This document shows, piece after piece, positions 27,729 through 37,812 of a DNA stretch of 61,507 bases. A program made the position numbers and the translations under genes. The stretch's first letter is position 1; every line of letters starts with the position of its first letter. The stretch is from positions 1 to 61,507 of the forward strand of contig NZ_JAHYSR010000023.1 of NCBI RefSeq assembly GCF_019431455.1, given 5' to 3'. Source of the stretch: Paracoccus bogoriensis. Lineage in GTDB: Bacteria; Pseudomonadota; Alphaproteobacteria; Rhodobacterales; Rhodobacteraceae. The notes beneath the pieces are model-generated. The model was not told the DNA's origin. It was given only the letters and a program-made list of their open reading frames with translations, and did no database searches.

Positions 27729-28664
27729 CTAGCTTTCGGTCTCGGGCAGGACGCGACCGTCCGGGCCCAGCAGCGGCAGGCCGCGCGCCTGCCGGATCGT
27801 ATTGCGCGCATCCACCCCCAGCCGCAGCACAGGCCGCGACGGGTCACGCAGATCGACAACGGTGATATCGCGGCCCAGCATGTCCTGGGCCCGGTCCAGC
27901 GCAATGGCGGCCTCCAACGCGGTAACGGCGCCGGTCGCGGGCAGCAGGATGCGCTGGTCGTGGTCCAGCACAAGATCCCAACGTCGCTCGCCCCGCCGCA
28001 CCAGCCCCCGCACGCGGGGCAGGATCGGGCCCGCCGCGTCGAACAGGGCCAGCGCCTCGGCGGTGGCGCGATCCGCGCCCTCGCCCGAAATCAGCGGCAG
28101 GTCCGGGCGCACCTCGCGCGAGGTCACGCTGGCCACGCGGTGCCCGCCCTTGTCCAGGATCTCGATCCCGCGCGCATGGCGCCACAGGATCGCGGGCTCG
28201 CGTTCCTTGACGACCGCCGACAGGATGCCGCCGGGACGGATGCGCAGATCGATGCTTTCGACCGCGTCAAGCTGCATCACCTGCAACCGCAAGGCGGGCA
28301 GGTCGATCTCGAAACTGGATGCCGGCAGATCGACGGGCAGCATGGCACGCAGCACGCGCTCGACAACGGGGCTCGCCCCTTCGATCGTCATCACACGGAC
28401 CTGGAATTCCTCGCGGCTCTGGATCTGCGTCACGAGCGAGGCGATGGCATCGGTCAGCCGCACGCGGCGATCCTCGTCAGCCATCCAGAGCCCCACCACC
28501 ATCGCCAGCACGAAGGCAGGCAGTCCCACCCGCACGACGCGCCGGTAAAGCGGCGTCAGCCACATGCGCTGCAGGCGATAGGTCAGCCGCGAGGGCGCGG
28601 GATCGCGCCGCGGCGGGGGCGCGGTCAGGGAGCGGCTTGGCCTGTGGTCGATCACGACCGGCAC
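27729..28664 (-). CDS. ftsQ: cell division protein FtsQ
   Basis: FtsQ is a bitopic membrane protein linking early and late division proteins. The 311-residue protein has a basic cytoplasmic part, one membrane segment ([17 protein letters not shown], about residues 46-62), a POTRA domain and the beta domain. The chosen start is a GTG at 28664 because GGAGG stands seven bases before it, inside the end of ddl; another in-frame GTG at 28685 has no such site. The 13-base overlap with ddl suggests coupled translation. Confidence 0.88.
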   Translation of the reverse strand: MPVVIDHRPSRSLTAPPPRRDPAPSRLTYRLQRMWLTPLYRRVVRVGLPAFVLAMVVGLWMADEDRRVRLTDAIASLVTQIQSREEFQVRVMTIEGASPVVERVLRAMLPVDLPASSFEIDLPALRLQVMQLDAVESIDLRIRPGGILSAVVKEREPAILWRHARGIEILDKGGHRVASVTSREVRPDLPLISGEGADRATAEALALFDAAGPILPRVRGLVRRGERRWDLVLDHDQRILLPATGAVTALEAAIALDRAQDMLGRDITVVDLRDPSRPVLRLGVDARNTIRQARGLPLLGPDGRVLPETES

Positions 28665-29587
28665 AGCGCATCCTCCACCATCCACCGCATCAGCGCGGGA
28701 AAGTCGATGCCCTGCCGGGCGGCCTGTTCAGGGGCCAGACTGGTCGGCGTCATGCCGGGCTGGGTGTTCACCTCCAGGATGATCAGCCCCGCAAGACCGC
28801 GCGTCTCGTCCCACCTGAAATCGGTCCGGGTCAAGCCCCGACAGCCAAGCGCCTTGTGCGCCCGCACCGCCAGATCCAGACAGGCGGCCCGGATCTCCTC
28901 GGGGATCTGTGCGGGAACCACATGGCGCGAGCCGCCCACCGTGTATTTGGCGGCGTAGTCATACCAACCTTCGGTCAGAATCTCGGTCACGTCCAGCGCC
29001 CGGTCGCCCATGACCGTCGTGGTCAGCTCGCGCCCCGGTGCATAGGCCTCGACCATCACGCGATCCGGCATGTCGGGCGACAGGTCGGGCGGCTGATTGG
29101 CGCCATCCTGCACGATATAGACCCCGACCGAGGATCCTTCGTCATTGGGCTTCACCACATAAGGCGGCGGGATCACATGGCGGCGGCGCACCTCGTCGGC
29201 ATCCGCAATGACACTCTCGACCACGGGCAGACCTGCGGCGCGGAACGCCTCCTTTGCGCGGCTCTTGTCCATCGCCAAGGCAGATGCCAGCACGCCCGAA
29301 TGCGTGTAGGGCAGCCCCAGCCATTCCAGCAGGCCCTGCACACAGCCATCCTCGCCCCAACGGCCATGCAGCGCGTTGAACACGACATCGGGCGCAGCCG
29401 CGCGCAAAAGCCCGGCCAGATCCTGACCACGCGCCTTGTCCAGCACGATCTCGGTTACGTCATACCCCGCCACCCGCAGCGCATTCGCGCATTCGCGTCC
29501 CGATGACAGCGAAACCTCGTGCTCTGCCGAGGGTCCGCCCATCAGGACAGCGACCGAGTGGGCTGCCCTGCTCGACCTGCCCGCCAC
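28652..29587 (-). CDS. ddl: D-alanine--D-alanine ligase
   Basis: Ddl makes the D-Ala-D-Ala dipeptide of the cell-wall stem. The ATP-grasp protein has [19 protein letters not shown] near the start, [26 protein letters not shown] and [15 protein letters not shown] at the C-terminus. The frame is open far upstream (to 29797), but that part contains a GC-rich intergenic repeat. A GTG at 29587, preceded by AAAGG with seven bases of spacing, gives a 311-residue protein of usual length; an ATG at 29662 is the alternative. Confidence 0.88.
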   Translation of the reverse strand: MAGRSSRAAHSVAVLMGGPSAEHEVSLSSGRECANALRVAGYDVTEIVLDKARGQDLAGLLRAAAPDVVFNALHGRWGEDGCVQGLLEWLGLPYTHSGVLASALAMDKSRAKEAFRAAGLPVVESVIADADEVRRRHVIPPPYVVKPNDEGSSVGVYIVQDGANQPPDLSPDMPDRVMVEAYAPGRELTTTVMGDRALDVTEILTEGWYDYAAKYTVGGSRHVVPAQIPEEIRAACLDLAVRAHKALGCRGLTRTDFRWDETRGLAGLIILEVNTQPGMTPTSLAPEQAARQGIDFPALMRWMVEDALCRS

Positions 29588-29721
29588 TTTTTCGCCTTTC
29601 GCGCCCGGTTGCTCCGGGCTTGCCTGCTGCTGCGCGACCTTTCGGGGCCACGTCATTGCCATGCAGAATACAAGCAAAGCGCGAAGTGCAAAAGCGAAAT
29701 CTGCCCGCCCCTTTGCCTTGG

Positions 29722-29751
29722 CCCAAATATCCCGGGGGGAGCCGCGGAACG
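29722..29751. repeat. GC-rich intergenic repeat, partial copy 3
   Basis: GGCCCAAATATCCCGGGGGG resembles the start of the copies at 5804 and 16356, but the hairpin part is missing. It lies between murB and ddl in the region that would be the false N-terminal extension of ddl. Confidence 0.45.
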
Positions 29752-29806
29752 CGACGAAGGGCAGCAGCGCCCCCTGACCGGCCATGGCACAGAGCAACGC
29801 AGATAT

Positions 29807-30742
29807 TCAGGACGGATCCGGCGCAGGGTCGCCGATGCGGATGACCTCCCATTGCAGCTCATGGCCGCTTACTTCCAGCACCCGCCGACGCACCAGCTCG
29901 CCCAAGGCTTCCAGTTCGGCAGCGGTGGCGCCTCCGGTATTGATCAGAAAGTTGGGATGCTTTTCCGACATCTGCGCGCCGCCCCAGCTATGGCCGCGCA
30001 AACCCGCAGCGTCGATCAGCGCCCAGGCCTTCAGCTCATGGGTGTCGTCTGCCCGGCCGGTCGAGCTGTATCCCGCCGGATTGCGAAAGGTCGAACCCGC
30101 GCTGCGATCCCCGGTTGGCTGGCTTGCGTCGCGGCGGGCCAATTGCTCGGCCATGCGGGCATGAAGCGCGTCGGGATCGCCCGGCGCGGCGCGCAGGCGC
30201 GCCTCGGTGATCACCCAGCCCTCGGGCAGATGACTCTGGCGATAGCCCAAGCGCAGATCCTCGGGCGCAAGACGCAGGATCCGCCCGTCGCGGGTCACGA
30301 CTTCCACGTCGATCAGATGGTCGGCCACGTAGCTGCCGTAGCAGCCCGCATTCATCCGCACCGCGCCGCCGATACTGCCGGGGATGGTGCGCAGAAAGGT
30401 CAGGTCACGCCCGGCCTCGGCCGCGCGGCGCGCGACCTGTGCATCCAGGGCGGCGGCCCCGGCGGTGACGACATCGCCCGCGATCGAAACCGCGTTGAAG
30501 GCGCGGCCCAGCCGGATCACCACGCCCCGGATGCCGCCATCGCGCACGATCAGGTTGCTGCCCACGCCCATCGGAAAGACCGGCACGGCCGGGTCCAGGT
30601 CGCGCAGGAAACCGGCCAGATCCTCGCGGTCGGCGGGCTGGAAAAGCCAGTCGGCAGGGCCACCCACGCGCAGCCAGGTCAGAGTGTCAAGGCGGCGATC
30701 GGGGATCAGGCTGCCACGCGGACAGGGAAGAACGGCGCTCAT
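29807..30742 (-). CDS. murB: UDP-N-acetylenolpyruvoylglucosamine reductase
   Basis: MurB reduces UDP-GlcNAc-enolpyruvate to UDP-MurNAc with FAD and NADPH. Seen are the FAD-binding [14 protein letters not shown] and [15 protein letters not shown], the [17 protein letters not shown] segment and the catalytic serine region GSTFRNP with a C-terminal [12 protein letters not shown]. This is the shorter type of about 310 residues. The start is taken as the ATG at 30742; ATGs at 30748 and upstream are also in frame. It lies 31 bp after the universal stress protein gene. Confidence 0.93.
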   Translation of the reverse strand: MSAVLPCPRGSLIPDRRLDTLTWLRVGGPADWLFQPADREDLAGFLRDLDPAVPVFPMGVGSNLIVRDGGIRGVVIRLGRAFNAVSIAGDVVTAGAAALDAQVARRAAEAGRDLTFLRTIPGSIGGAVRMNAGCYGSYVADHLIDVEVVTRDGRILRLAPEDLRLGYRQSHLPEGWVITEARLRAAPGDPDALHARMAEQLARRDASQPTGDRSAGSTFRNPAGYSSTGRADDTHELKAWALIDAAGLRGHSWGGAQMSEKHPNFLINTGGATAAELEALGELVRRRVLEVSGHELQWEVIRIGDPAPDPS

Positions 30743-30773
30743 GCCCATCTGGTAGCCAGCCCGCCTCACGGCG

Positions 30774-31541
30774 TCAACCAAGCCCTGCCCTTTGGCGATA
30801 GAGCAGAACAGGAATCAGCGCCGCGCGGATCATCGCCGTCGTGGTCGAGCCGATGAACAGGTTGCGGATCCGCGAATGGCCATAGGCACCCATGACCAGC
30901 AGGTCGAACCCCTCGTCCAGCACCAGCGGGCGCAAGACTTCCTGCGGCTCGCCGGGCATCTGACGCAGCATCACCCGCAAGCCCGAGGCGACCAGTTCCA
31001 GGATCGCCTCGTCGATTGCGACCGAAACGGCGGGCGTCGGCTCTCCGACATGCAGCAGCGTGATTTCCAGCCCCTGAAAGACCGGGCTTTTCGCCATCCG
31101 CGCCACCGCGCTCCGCGCCGACGCGCTGCCGTCAAAGGCCAGCAGCACCCGCTGGACCGGCCGGAACGCGCGCGAGGCGACCAGCACCGGCACCGTCGCG
31201 CCGCGCACGATGCGTTCAAGGTTGGACCCCAACCGACCCGAGACGAAATCCGCCGATTCGCCCCGTTTGCCCAGCACGATGGCCCGCAGATGAGGCGCGA
31301 CCGCGCGGATCGTGGCCATCAGTTCGCCCTGCCGCAGATGCACGCCCAGGTCGGCCACGCCATGTGCCTTGATGATGCAGGCGGACTCGGCCAGCAGGAT
31401 CTGTCCGGCCTCACGCTCGCCACGTGGGGTGACGTGCAACAGATCGACGCCAAGACCCAGCCTTTCGGCCAGCCACGCGGCGTGGCGTGCCACGCTCGGC
31501 CCATAGATCGAGCCATCGACAAGCGCCAGGATTCTGCTCAT
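30774..31541 (-). CDS. universal stress protein, tandem UspA domains
   Basis: A 255-residue cytoplasmic protein made of two UspA-like domains (about residues 1-125 and 135-250). The second keeps the ATP-binding pattern ([23 protein letters not shown], compare G-x2-G-x9-G-S/T). Such proteins bind ATP and respond to starvation or low oxygen. It is inserted in the murC-murB interval of an otherwise standard envelope cluster. Confidence 0.9.
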   Translation of the reverse strand: MSRILALVDGSIYGPSVARHAAWLAERLGLGVDLLHVTPRGEREAGQILLAESACIIKAHGVADLGVHLRQGELMATIRAVAPHLRAIVLGKRGESADFVSGRLGSNLERIVRGATVPVLVASRAFRPVQRVLLAFDGSASARSAVARMAKSPVFQGLEITLLHVGEPTPAVSVAIDEAILELVASGLRVMLRQMPGEPQEVLRPLVLDEGFDLLVMGAYGHSRIRNLFIGSTTTAMIRAALIPVLLYRQRAGLG

Positions 31542-31635
31542 GCATGGACACTCCGGTTCGACATGTCGGAACTATGCCGAGGCGGGGCCGGGTTTTCCAT
31601 AGGCCGGAACACCCGGTTCAGATCACGACACCCGT

Positions 31636-31983
31636 TCAGATCAGGAAGGTCAGCGCCGCGACGGCACCGGCGGTCAGCAGTCCCAGGGCGCTGATCGCTC
31701 CTGGCAGACCGCGCAAAGGTAGCGGATGGCCGCGCAGGCGCGCAAGGATCAGCCCCGTCGCCACACCCAGAAGCGCGGGCGCCACCGTCAGGGCCTGTGC
31801 CATCAGCGCGGCCAGATCATGCATCCCGTCCTGCCCGCGCGTTGCCAGGAAAAGCTGCACGGCGATGGCCGCCAGCAGCACGGACAAGGCCGCCAGAGGC
31901 CAATGCATCCGCAGCCGGGCCGAGCCCCATGCGATGAAGCCCGCCCCCAGAAGGCAGGCGGCGCCGATGGCCCAGACATTCAT
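31636..31983 (-). CDS. small four-helix membrane protein, function unknown
   Basis: A 115-residue hydrophobic protein with about four membrane segments (starting [20 protein letters not shown]) and no recognised family. Its start overlaps the end of the DUF2484 gene by four bases (ATGA), so it is read with murC. The position suggests an envelope role, but nothing in the sequence proves it. Confidence 0.7.
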   Translation of the reverse strand: MNVWAIGAACLLGAGFIAWGSARLRMHWPLAALSVLLAAIAVQLFLATRGQDGMHDLAALMAQALTVAPALLGVATGLILARLRGHPLPLRGLPGAISALGLLTAGAVAALTFLI

Positions 31984-32246
31984 GGCCCGGCCTCGTGGCG
32001 CACGGACTCGGGGTCGTTGCGGCGGCGGGTCGGCGGGCGGCCAAGAGCCAGAAGCCCAAGCGCAAGGCCCAGAACGCCCGGTCCCGGCCCCCAACGCAGC
32101 GTCAGCCATCCCAGCAGCGGCACCCCCGCAAGAACCAGCGCGCAGATGAACAGCGCGCGCCCCCGCACCGGCAGGCGATGTACGGCGCAGGCCAATACCA
32201 GCCACAGCCCCAGACAGGCCAGCCCCAGCCAGGCGGCCGGACTCAC
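31980..32246 (-). CDS. DUF2484 small membrane protein
   Basis: An 88-residue protein with about three membrane segments ([20 protein letters not shown], then [20 protein letters not shown]) and a basic, charged tail. The size, the layout and above all the place directly between murC and murB match DUF2484, a Rhodobacterales family always found there. The start is a GTG overlapping the murC stop by four bases. Function is unknown. Confidence 0.75.
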   Translation of the reverse strand: MSPAAWLGLACLGLWLVLACAVHRLPVRGRALFICALVLAGVPLLGWLTLRWGPGPGVLGLALGLLALGRPPTRRRNDPESVRHEAGP

Positions 32247-33670
32247 GCCGCGCGGCCCTGCAGGCGCATGGGCAAAGCATTCGCCCAGGCCGAAATCGTC
32301 CCTGCCCCCAGGCAGACCACCATGTCGCCCGGCCGCGCCTGTTCGCGGACCAGCCGTTCCAGATCGTCCTCGGACAGGATCGCGCGGGCATGGCGATGGC
32401 CGTGGGCGATCAGCCCGGCCACCAGATCGTCGCGGCTTGCGCCGGGAATCGGATCCTCGCCCGCCGCATAGACATCGGCGATGGCAACGACATCGGCCTC
32501 GTTGAAGCAGGTGCAGAAATCCTCGAACAGGCTGGACAGCCGCGAATAGCGATGCGGCTGGTGGACGGCGATCACGCGCCCATTGCTGGCCTGGCGCGCC
32601 GCCTTGAGGACGGCGGCGATCTCGACCGGGTGGTGGCCGTAATCGTCGATGATGGTGACACCGCCCACCTCGCCCACGCGGGTAAAACGCCGCCCGACAC
32701 CGCCGAACCTGGCCAGCGCCTCGCGGATCTCGGATTTCTTGATGCCGAGATGCCGCGCCACGGCCACGGCAGCGAGACAATTCGACACGTTGTGATCGCC
32801 GGGCATGGGCAAGGTGCAGCCCTCGATCATCTCGATCTCGCCGTGCTCATCGGGGCCCTCGCCTTGCAGTGCGATGTCGAAATGCGCGATGCCGTTCTCA
32901 TAGCGCAGGTTCATCGCGCGGACATCAGCCTGCGCGTTGAAGCCGAAGGTGACAACGCGGCGGTCAGTCAGCTTGCCGACCAGCGCCTGAACCTCGGGGT
33001 GGTCGGTGCAGAGCACCGCAAGACCGTAGAACGGAATCCCCGAGGCGAAATTGTAAAAGCCCTGCCGCAGCGCGTCGAAGCTGCCCCAATGTTCCATATG
33101 CTCGGGGTCGATATTCGTCACGATGGCGATGTCGGCGGGCAGACGGTTGAAGCTGCCGTCGGATTCGTCGGCCTCGACCACCATCCATTCGCCCGCACCC
33201 GCCCGCGCATTCGAGCCGTATGCGTGGATGACGCCGCCATTGATGACCGTGGGGTCCAGCCCGCCCGCGTCCAGCAGGGTTGCCACCATGGTCGTCGTCG
33301 TCGTCTTGCCATGGGTGCCGGCGATGGCAATGTTCGATTTCATCCGCATCAGCTCGGCCAGCATCTCGGCCCGGCGGACGACCGGCAGGCCGCGGCGGCG
33401 GGCTTCCTCCAATTCCGGGTTGCCCTTCTTGATCGCCGTCGAGATCACGACCACGGCCGCATCCGCGATGTTCTCGGCCCTCTGACCCTCGAAAACCTGG
33501 GCGCCCAGCGTTTCCAGCCGGTCAGTGATCTTCGATCGTTTCAGGTCGCTGCCCTGGACTTGATAGCCAAGCGTCAGCAGCACCTCGGCAATGCCCGACA
33601 TGCCGATGCCGCCGATTCCGATGAAGTGGATCGGACCCAGTTCTCCGGGCAGTTTGGTCGCTGCGTTCAT
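32243..33670 (-). CDS. murC: UDP-N-acetylmuramate--L-alanine ligase
   Basis: MurC adds L-alanine to UDP-MurNAc. The 475-residue protein has the N-terminal [14 protein letters not shown], the ATP-binding [10 protein letters not shown] at residues 118-127, the carbamylated-lysine region and [14 protein letters not shown] in the C-terminal domain. It overlaps murG by four bases upstream and the DUF2484 gene by four bases downstream. Confidence 0.96.
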   Translation of the reverse strand: MNAATKLPGELGPIHFIGIGGIGMSGIAEVLLTLGYQVQGSDLKRSKITDRLETLGAQVFEGQRAENIADAAVVVISTAIKKGNPELEEARRRGLPVVRRAEMLAELMRMKSNIAIAGTHGKTTTTTMVATLLDAGGLDPTVINGGVIHAYGSNARAGAGEWMVVEADESDGSFNRLPADIAIVTNIDPEHMEHWGSFDALRQGFYNFASGIPFYGLAVLCTDHPEVQALVGKLTDRRVVTFGFNAQADVRAMNLRYENGIAHFDIALQGEGPDEHGEIEMIEGCTLPMPGDHNVSNCLAAVAVARHLGIKKSEIREALARFGGVGRRFTRVGEVGGVTIIDDYGHHPVEIAAVLKAARQASNGRVIAVHQPHRYSRLSSLFEDFCTCFNEADVVAIADVYAAGEDPIPGASRDDLVAGLIAHGHRHARAILSEDDLERLVREQARPGDMVVCLGAGTISAWANALPMRLQGRAA

Positions 33671-34752
33671 CGCGCTATCTCCTCAACGAGATCGTAAAGA
33701 CGCCGCGCCGCATCGGGGCGGGCAAGGTCCAGCGCGGCGGCGGCCATGGCGGCGGCCCGCGCGGGGTCGGTCAGGATGGCGCGGATGTCGCGCGCAAGAC
33801 TTGTCGCATCAAGCACGGATTCGGGATGGACATGCGCCGCCCCGGTTTCCGCCAAGGCCTGGGCGTTGGCGGTCTGGTGATCGCCCGTGGCGGCAGCGAA
33901 AGGGATCAGGATCGAGGGCCGCCCGATCACCGTGATATCGGCCAGCGACGAGGCGCCCGAGCGGCTGACGACCAGATGCGCGGCGGCGATCCGCTCGGGC
34001 ACATCGGTAAAGAAGGGCTGCACATCGGCCTCGATCCCGGCCGCGGCATAGGCGGCGGTGACGGAATCGGCATCCTCGGGGCGGGCCTGATGGCTGACAA
34101 GCAGGCGGGTGCGCAGATCATCGGGCAAAAGCGCGATGGCCGCAGGCACCACGCGCGACAGCACGCGCGCGCCCTGGCTGCCGCCGATGACCAGCAGGCG
34201 CAGCGGCCCGTCGCCGGGCACTGCATAGGGCGCACCTGCCTGCGCCAGAACGGCAGCGCGAACCGGGTTTCCGGTATGGGTGCCGCTGACCCCGGCGGGC
34301 AGGTCGGTCGGCCAGGTGCCGCAGGCGACGCGATGAACGCGGGGCGCAAAGAGGCGGTTTACCCGGCCCATCACCCCGTTCTGTTCGTGGATCATGCGCG
34401 GCAGGCCCATCAACCTGGCGGCGGCCAGCGCGGGAATGGTCGGATAGCCGCCAAAACCGATCACAACATCGGGCCTTTGCCGGACAAAAGCGCGCCGCGC
34501 GGCCAGCACTCCGGCCGCAATGCGGAAGGGCGCCGCCAGTTTGCCCGCGATCCCGCCGCGTGCGGTCGTGGCCGATGGCACGACCTGACGGACAACCTCG
34601 GGCGGGAAGGTACCGGCATAGCGGGCACCGCGTTCATCGGTGGACAAGGTGACCTGCCAGCCCTCGGCCAGCAGCAATTCGGCCAGGGCCTGTGCCGGGA
34701 ACATATGGCCGCCGGTGCCCCCGGCGGCGATCAGCGCGCGTTTGCCCGACAT
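33667..34752 (-). CDS. murG: undecaprenyldiphospho-muramoylpentapeptide beta-N-acetylglucosaminyltransferase
   Basis: MurG converts lipid I to lipid II at the inner face of the membrane. The 361-residue GT-B protein has the N-terminal [15 protein letters not shown] at residues 11-25, [11 protein letters not shown] near 100, [14 protein letters not shown] in the middle and the UDP-GlcNAc-binding [23 protein letters not shown] region. Its start shares one base with the ftsW stop (TGATG). Confidence 0.96.
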   Translation of the reverse strand: MSGKRALIAAGGTGGHMFPAQALAELLLAEGWQVTLSTDERGARYAGTFPPEVVRQVVPSATTARGGIAGKLAAPFRIAAGVLAARRAFVRQRPDVVIGFGGYPTIPALAAARLMGLPRMIHEQNGVMGRVNRLFAPRVHRVACGTWPTDLPAGVSGTHTGNPVRAAVLAQAGAPYAVPGDGPLRLLVIGGSQGARVLSRVVPAAIALLPDDLRTRLLVSHQARPEDADSVTAAYAAAGIEADVQPFFTDVPERIAAAHLVVSRSGASSLADITVIGRPSILIPFAAATGDHQTANAQALAETGAAHVHPESVLDATSLARDIRAILTDPARAAAMAAAALDLARPDAARRLYDLVEEIAR

Positions 34753-35915
34753 CAGCGCCCCCGCCGCAGGATTGCGGCCAGCTCGCCCTGAGGCCGCGTG
34801 CGGGTCAGCGCCAGAAGCATTCCCATCGCGATCCCCGAGGCAATGACGGATGAACCGCCATAGCTGACGAAGGGCAGCGTCATGCCCTTGGCGGGCAACA
34901 GGCGCACCGCGACGCCCATGTTGATCAGCGCCTGCACGCCGAAGGCGCAGGCCAGGCCCGTCCCGGCCAGCCGCGCAAAGGCGTCGCGTTCACGCAGCAG
35001 CCGCAGCAATGATCGCGTGACGATGGTGCAGTAAAGCGCGATGATGACCAGCACGAGGACAAAGCCGTATTCCTCGGCCGCGACGGCGATGATGAAATCG
35101 GTATGCGCATCCGGCAGCGACCATTTCACGCTGCCCTCGCCCACGCCGACGCCGAAAAATCCGCCCTCCTGAATGGCATTGGTGGCATAGCCGATCTGGG
35201 TGCGCGGGTCGATTTCCGAGGACAGGAAACCGTCGATCCGCCGGGCGAAATGCTCGGACGAGCCATAGGCAAAGATCCCGCCCATCAGCGCCAGCCCGGC
35301 CACGCCCAACAGCAGGACCATCGGCGCACCGGCGACGAAATACATGACCAGCCACGAGAACAGCACCAGCGCAGCCTGCCCGAAATCGGGCTGAAGCGCC
35401 AGAAGCACCACGACGACTGCCGCCACGCAAAACGAATAAAGCCGACCCGCAGGCCCGCCCACCTGCTGGCTGGCCGCCATGAACCAGGCGCATAGCGCGA
35501 CGAAGCCGGGTTTCAGGAACTCCGAAGGCTGCACCGATACGAAGCCCAGAGACAGCCAGCGCGTCGCACCCTTGCCGAAATCGGTGCCGACGAAGGGCAG
35601 CGCGACGATCAGGACGAAAGACGCCAGAAAGCCCAGCACCCCGATCCGCCGGATCTGGCGCGGCGACAGCATCGAGATGACCAGCATCACGACCAGCGCC
35701 AGGCCGCCGAACATCGCCTGACGCTGGACATAGAAGAAGCGCGGCAGGTTGTTGCGTTCGGCCAGGGGCACCGAGGCCGCCAGCCCCAGAAGGATTCCGG
35801 TCGCGAACAGCCCGAACACGCAGGCCAGCGTCCATTTGTCCAGCGTGCGCCACCAGCGCGGAAGAATCGGGTCAGCCGCCCTTGCGGGCGTAGTGCCGAA
35901 GACCATCTCGGTCAT
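34752..35915 (-). CDS. ftsW: SEDS peptidoglycan glycosyltransferase FtsW
   Basis: FtsW polymerises septal peptidoglycan together with its partner transpeptidase. The 387-residue protein has about ten membrane segments and the SEDS signatures [20 protein letters not shown] (central) and [19 protein letters not shown] (C-terminal). It heads the ftsW-murG-murC run; the strand continues from the DUF1989 gene 111 bp upstream. Confidence 0.95.
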   Translation of the reverse strand: MTEMVFGTTPARAADPILPRWWRTLDKWTLACVFGLFATGILLGLAASVPLAERNNLPRFFYVQRQAMFGGLALVVMLVISMLSPRQIRRIGVLGFLASFVLIVALPFVGTDFGKGATRWLSLGFVSVQPSEFLKPGFVALCAWFMAASQQVGGPAGRLYSFCVAAVVVVLLALQPDFGQAALVLFSWLVMYFVAGAPMVLLLGVAGLALMGGIFAYGSSEHFARRIDGFLSSEIDPRTQIGYATNAIQEGGFFGVGVGEGSVKWSLPDAHTDFIIAVAAEEYGFVLVLVIIALYCTIVTRSLLRLLRERDAFARLAGTGLACAFGVQALINMGVAVRLLPAKGMTLPFVSYGGSSVIASGIAMGMLLALTRTRPQGELAAILRRGR

Positions 35916-36026
35916 GGGAATACCGCCGTCACTGCCTCTGCCTGTCCGGTTTGCCCGGATCTGGGGCCGAGACTAACGCGAAATGCGACCACGCGCCACA
36001 ACCGATTCCGACAGCGGCGGATCTTG

Positions 36027-36893
36027 TCACCCCCCTGCCCCGTGGCTGCGGTCATAGCGGTTGACCTGCGGCCTCTGCCAACCCCGCGGAGGGGCGACGG
36101 GGCGAAAGACCTCGACCAGCAGCGGATGGCAGGCGGCCTGGTCCGAGGAATGGACCGTGCCGCAATCGCCGCCCGGACAGGCCGACAGTGCGCCCAAAAG
36201 GTCGATCTCGGCAAAGAATTCAAGGTAATCGCCGGGCCGCACGGGGCTGGCCTTCATGAAATACTGCCCCGTATCGCGGGTGAAGCCCGTGCACATGAAG
36301 ACGTTCAGCACGTCATGAACCAGGGGCTCGGCCTCGGCCAGGGGCAGCCCGCGCGCCTCGGCCAGGGCGCGGGTCAGGTTGGAATGACAACAATGGTGAT
36401 ATTGCCCGCCATCCGACAGCAGGTTGTGCGTATAGGGATCGCAGCGCGTGCCGATCACGTCATGCACGCTGCCGCCGAAGGCGTCAAAGCCATACCAGTC
36501 AAGGCTGTCATCGGTGATCGTGGCCATGGGCCGCAGCGTCGGGAAGCCCGACCACATCCGGTCGCCGGTGGACAGATGCGTGCCGTGCAGGGCGCGCGTC
36601 TTGCCGGAATAGAAGCGTTCGGACAGATCGGCCGACCACAGGTTCAGATCGCCCACCTGCGGCCCCTCGACCGAGACGATGCGGAAGAAATGCCCCGCCG
36701 GCACCTCGAAACAGCGCGCCTGCCGCGCGGGAACCAGCACCTGCGCGAGGCGCTGCCAGCCCTCCCGCGCGGCGCGCAAGGCGGCCAGATCAGGCGGGGC
36801 GAGGCCATCCACGGGATAGCAGATCACCGGTTCGACGGCGCGGCGCGCATCGGCATCGGCGGGTGCAGCATGTTGGGGGTTTTGCGGTTTCAT
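36027..36893 (-). CDS. DUF1989 protein, urea carboxylase-associated type
   Basis: A 288-residue protein of the DUF1989 family, members of which accompany urea carboxylase/allophanate hydrolase genes and include guanidine-degradation subunits. Visible are the metal-ligand-like patterns GTRCDPYTHNLLSDGGQYHHCCHSN-type region (Cys/His rich, about residues 155-180) and DVLNVFMCTGFT. No urea carboxylase gene is near, so its partner is unknown. The ATG at 36893 is preceded by AGGAGG. Confidence 0.8.
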   Translation of the reverse strand: MKPQNPQHAAPADADARRAVEPVICYPVDGLAPPDLAALRAAREGWQRLAQVLVPARQARCFEVPAGHFFRIVSVEGPQVGDLNLWSADLSERFYSGKTRALHGTHLSTGDRMWSGFPTLRPMATITDDSLDWYGFDAFGGSVHDVIGTRCDPYTHNLLSDGGQYHHCCHSNLTRALAEARGLPLAEAEPLVHDVLNVFMCTGFTRDTGQYFMKASPVRPGDYLEFFAEIDLLGALSACPGGDCGTVHSSDQAACHPLLVEVFRPVAPPRGWQRPQVNRYDRSHGAGG

Positions 36894-36946
36894 GGCTCCT
36901 CCTGTCAGAGCCATCGTGGCACGGAAATCGGCCGCGTAAAGGGGCC

Positions 36947-37690
36947 TCAGCCCAAGGCCGCCAAGGCCGGGAAGGTCTCCAGCAGCCAGAAGCTGAAGGC
37001 CGAGAAGGCGCCGGTGATCAGCATGACCCCGACCACGACCAGAAGTGCGCCCATCGCGCGCTCGATCACCCTGAGATAGGGCTTGATGCGGTTCATCAGC
37101 CCGATGGCGCGGTTGATGAAGATGGCGGCCAGCAGGAAGGGTATCCCCAGCCCCGCCGCATACACCGCCAGAAGCGCGGTGCCGCGCGACAGCTCGCCCC
37201 CCGTCGCGGCAAGAGTCAGGATCATGCCGAGCTGCGGGCCGATGCAGGGCGTCCAGCCAAAGGCAAAGGCCAGACCCAGCACATAGGCCCCCACCGCCCC
37301 GCCATCCTGCCGCCCGGCATCCAGACGCGCCTCGTGATCCAGGATCGGGATGCGGATGATATGCAGGAAGTGCAGCCCCATCACGATGACCATGACCCCT
37401 GCCACCTGCGCCAGCGTTTCCTGCCAGGCCAGAAAGGCGCGACCAAAGGCCGAGGCGGCGAAGCCCATCACCAGAAACACCGTCGAAAGGCCCAGCACGA
37501 AGAACAGCGCCGGCAGGACCGCGCTGCGTTCGCGGGCCCTGAGACCATTCACCCCCACCCCGGTCATATAGGCCAGATAAGGCGGCACGATGGGCAGCAC
37601 ACAGGGCGACAGAAACGACAGAACCCCCGCCAGCAAGGCAACGAAGGCGGCAGGCAGAAAGGCGGCGGTGGCAAGTTCGATTCCCAGCAT
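36947..37690 (-). CDS. ccdA: cytochrome c biogenesis protein CcdA
   Basis: CcdA carries reducing electrons from cytoplasmic thioredoxin across the membrane to the apocytochrome c-reducing chain. The 247-residue protein has six membrane segments and the two redox cysteines in the usual places: FLSPCVLPIVPPYLAYMTG near residue 31 and FGWTPCIGPQLGMIL near residue 145. It lies between rne and the DUF1989 gene on the same strand. Confidence 0.94.
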   Translation of the reverse strand: MLGIELATAAFLPAAFVALLAGVLSFLSPCVLPIVPPYLAYMTGVGVNGLRARERSAVLPALFFVLGLSTVFLVMGFAASAFGRAFLAWQETLAQVAGVMVIVMGLHFLHIIRIPILDHEARLDAGRQDGGAVGAYVLGLAFAFGWTPCIGPQLGMILTLAATGGELSRGTALLAVYAAGLGIPFLLAAIFINRAIGLMNRIKPYLRVIERAMGALLVVVGVMLITGAFSAFSFWLLETFPALAALG

Positions 37691-37763
37691 GGCGGCACGT
37701 TACGGTATGAGCCGTCGGATCACAGGGGGGAAACGGGTCACGGATGCGTGGGCGGTCCAACCC

Positions 37764-37788
37764 AAAAGGGGCGCGAAGCACGCGCCCC
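37764..37788 (-). terminator. rho-independent terminator of rne
   Basis: On the minus strand GGGGCGCG, loop TGCTT, CGCGCCCC is followed by TTTT; it begins 25 bases after the rne stop codon at 37813. Confidence 0.75.
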
Positions 37789-37812
37789 CTGCTGGTTTGA
37801 GATGGCGCGCGA

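Noticed and set aside
29588..29797. N-terminal extension of Ddl
   Set aside because: It would translate a GC-rich intergenic repeat and has no counterpart in the family.
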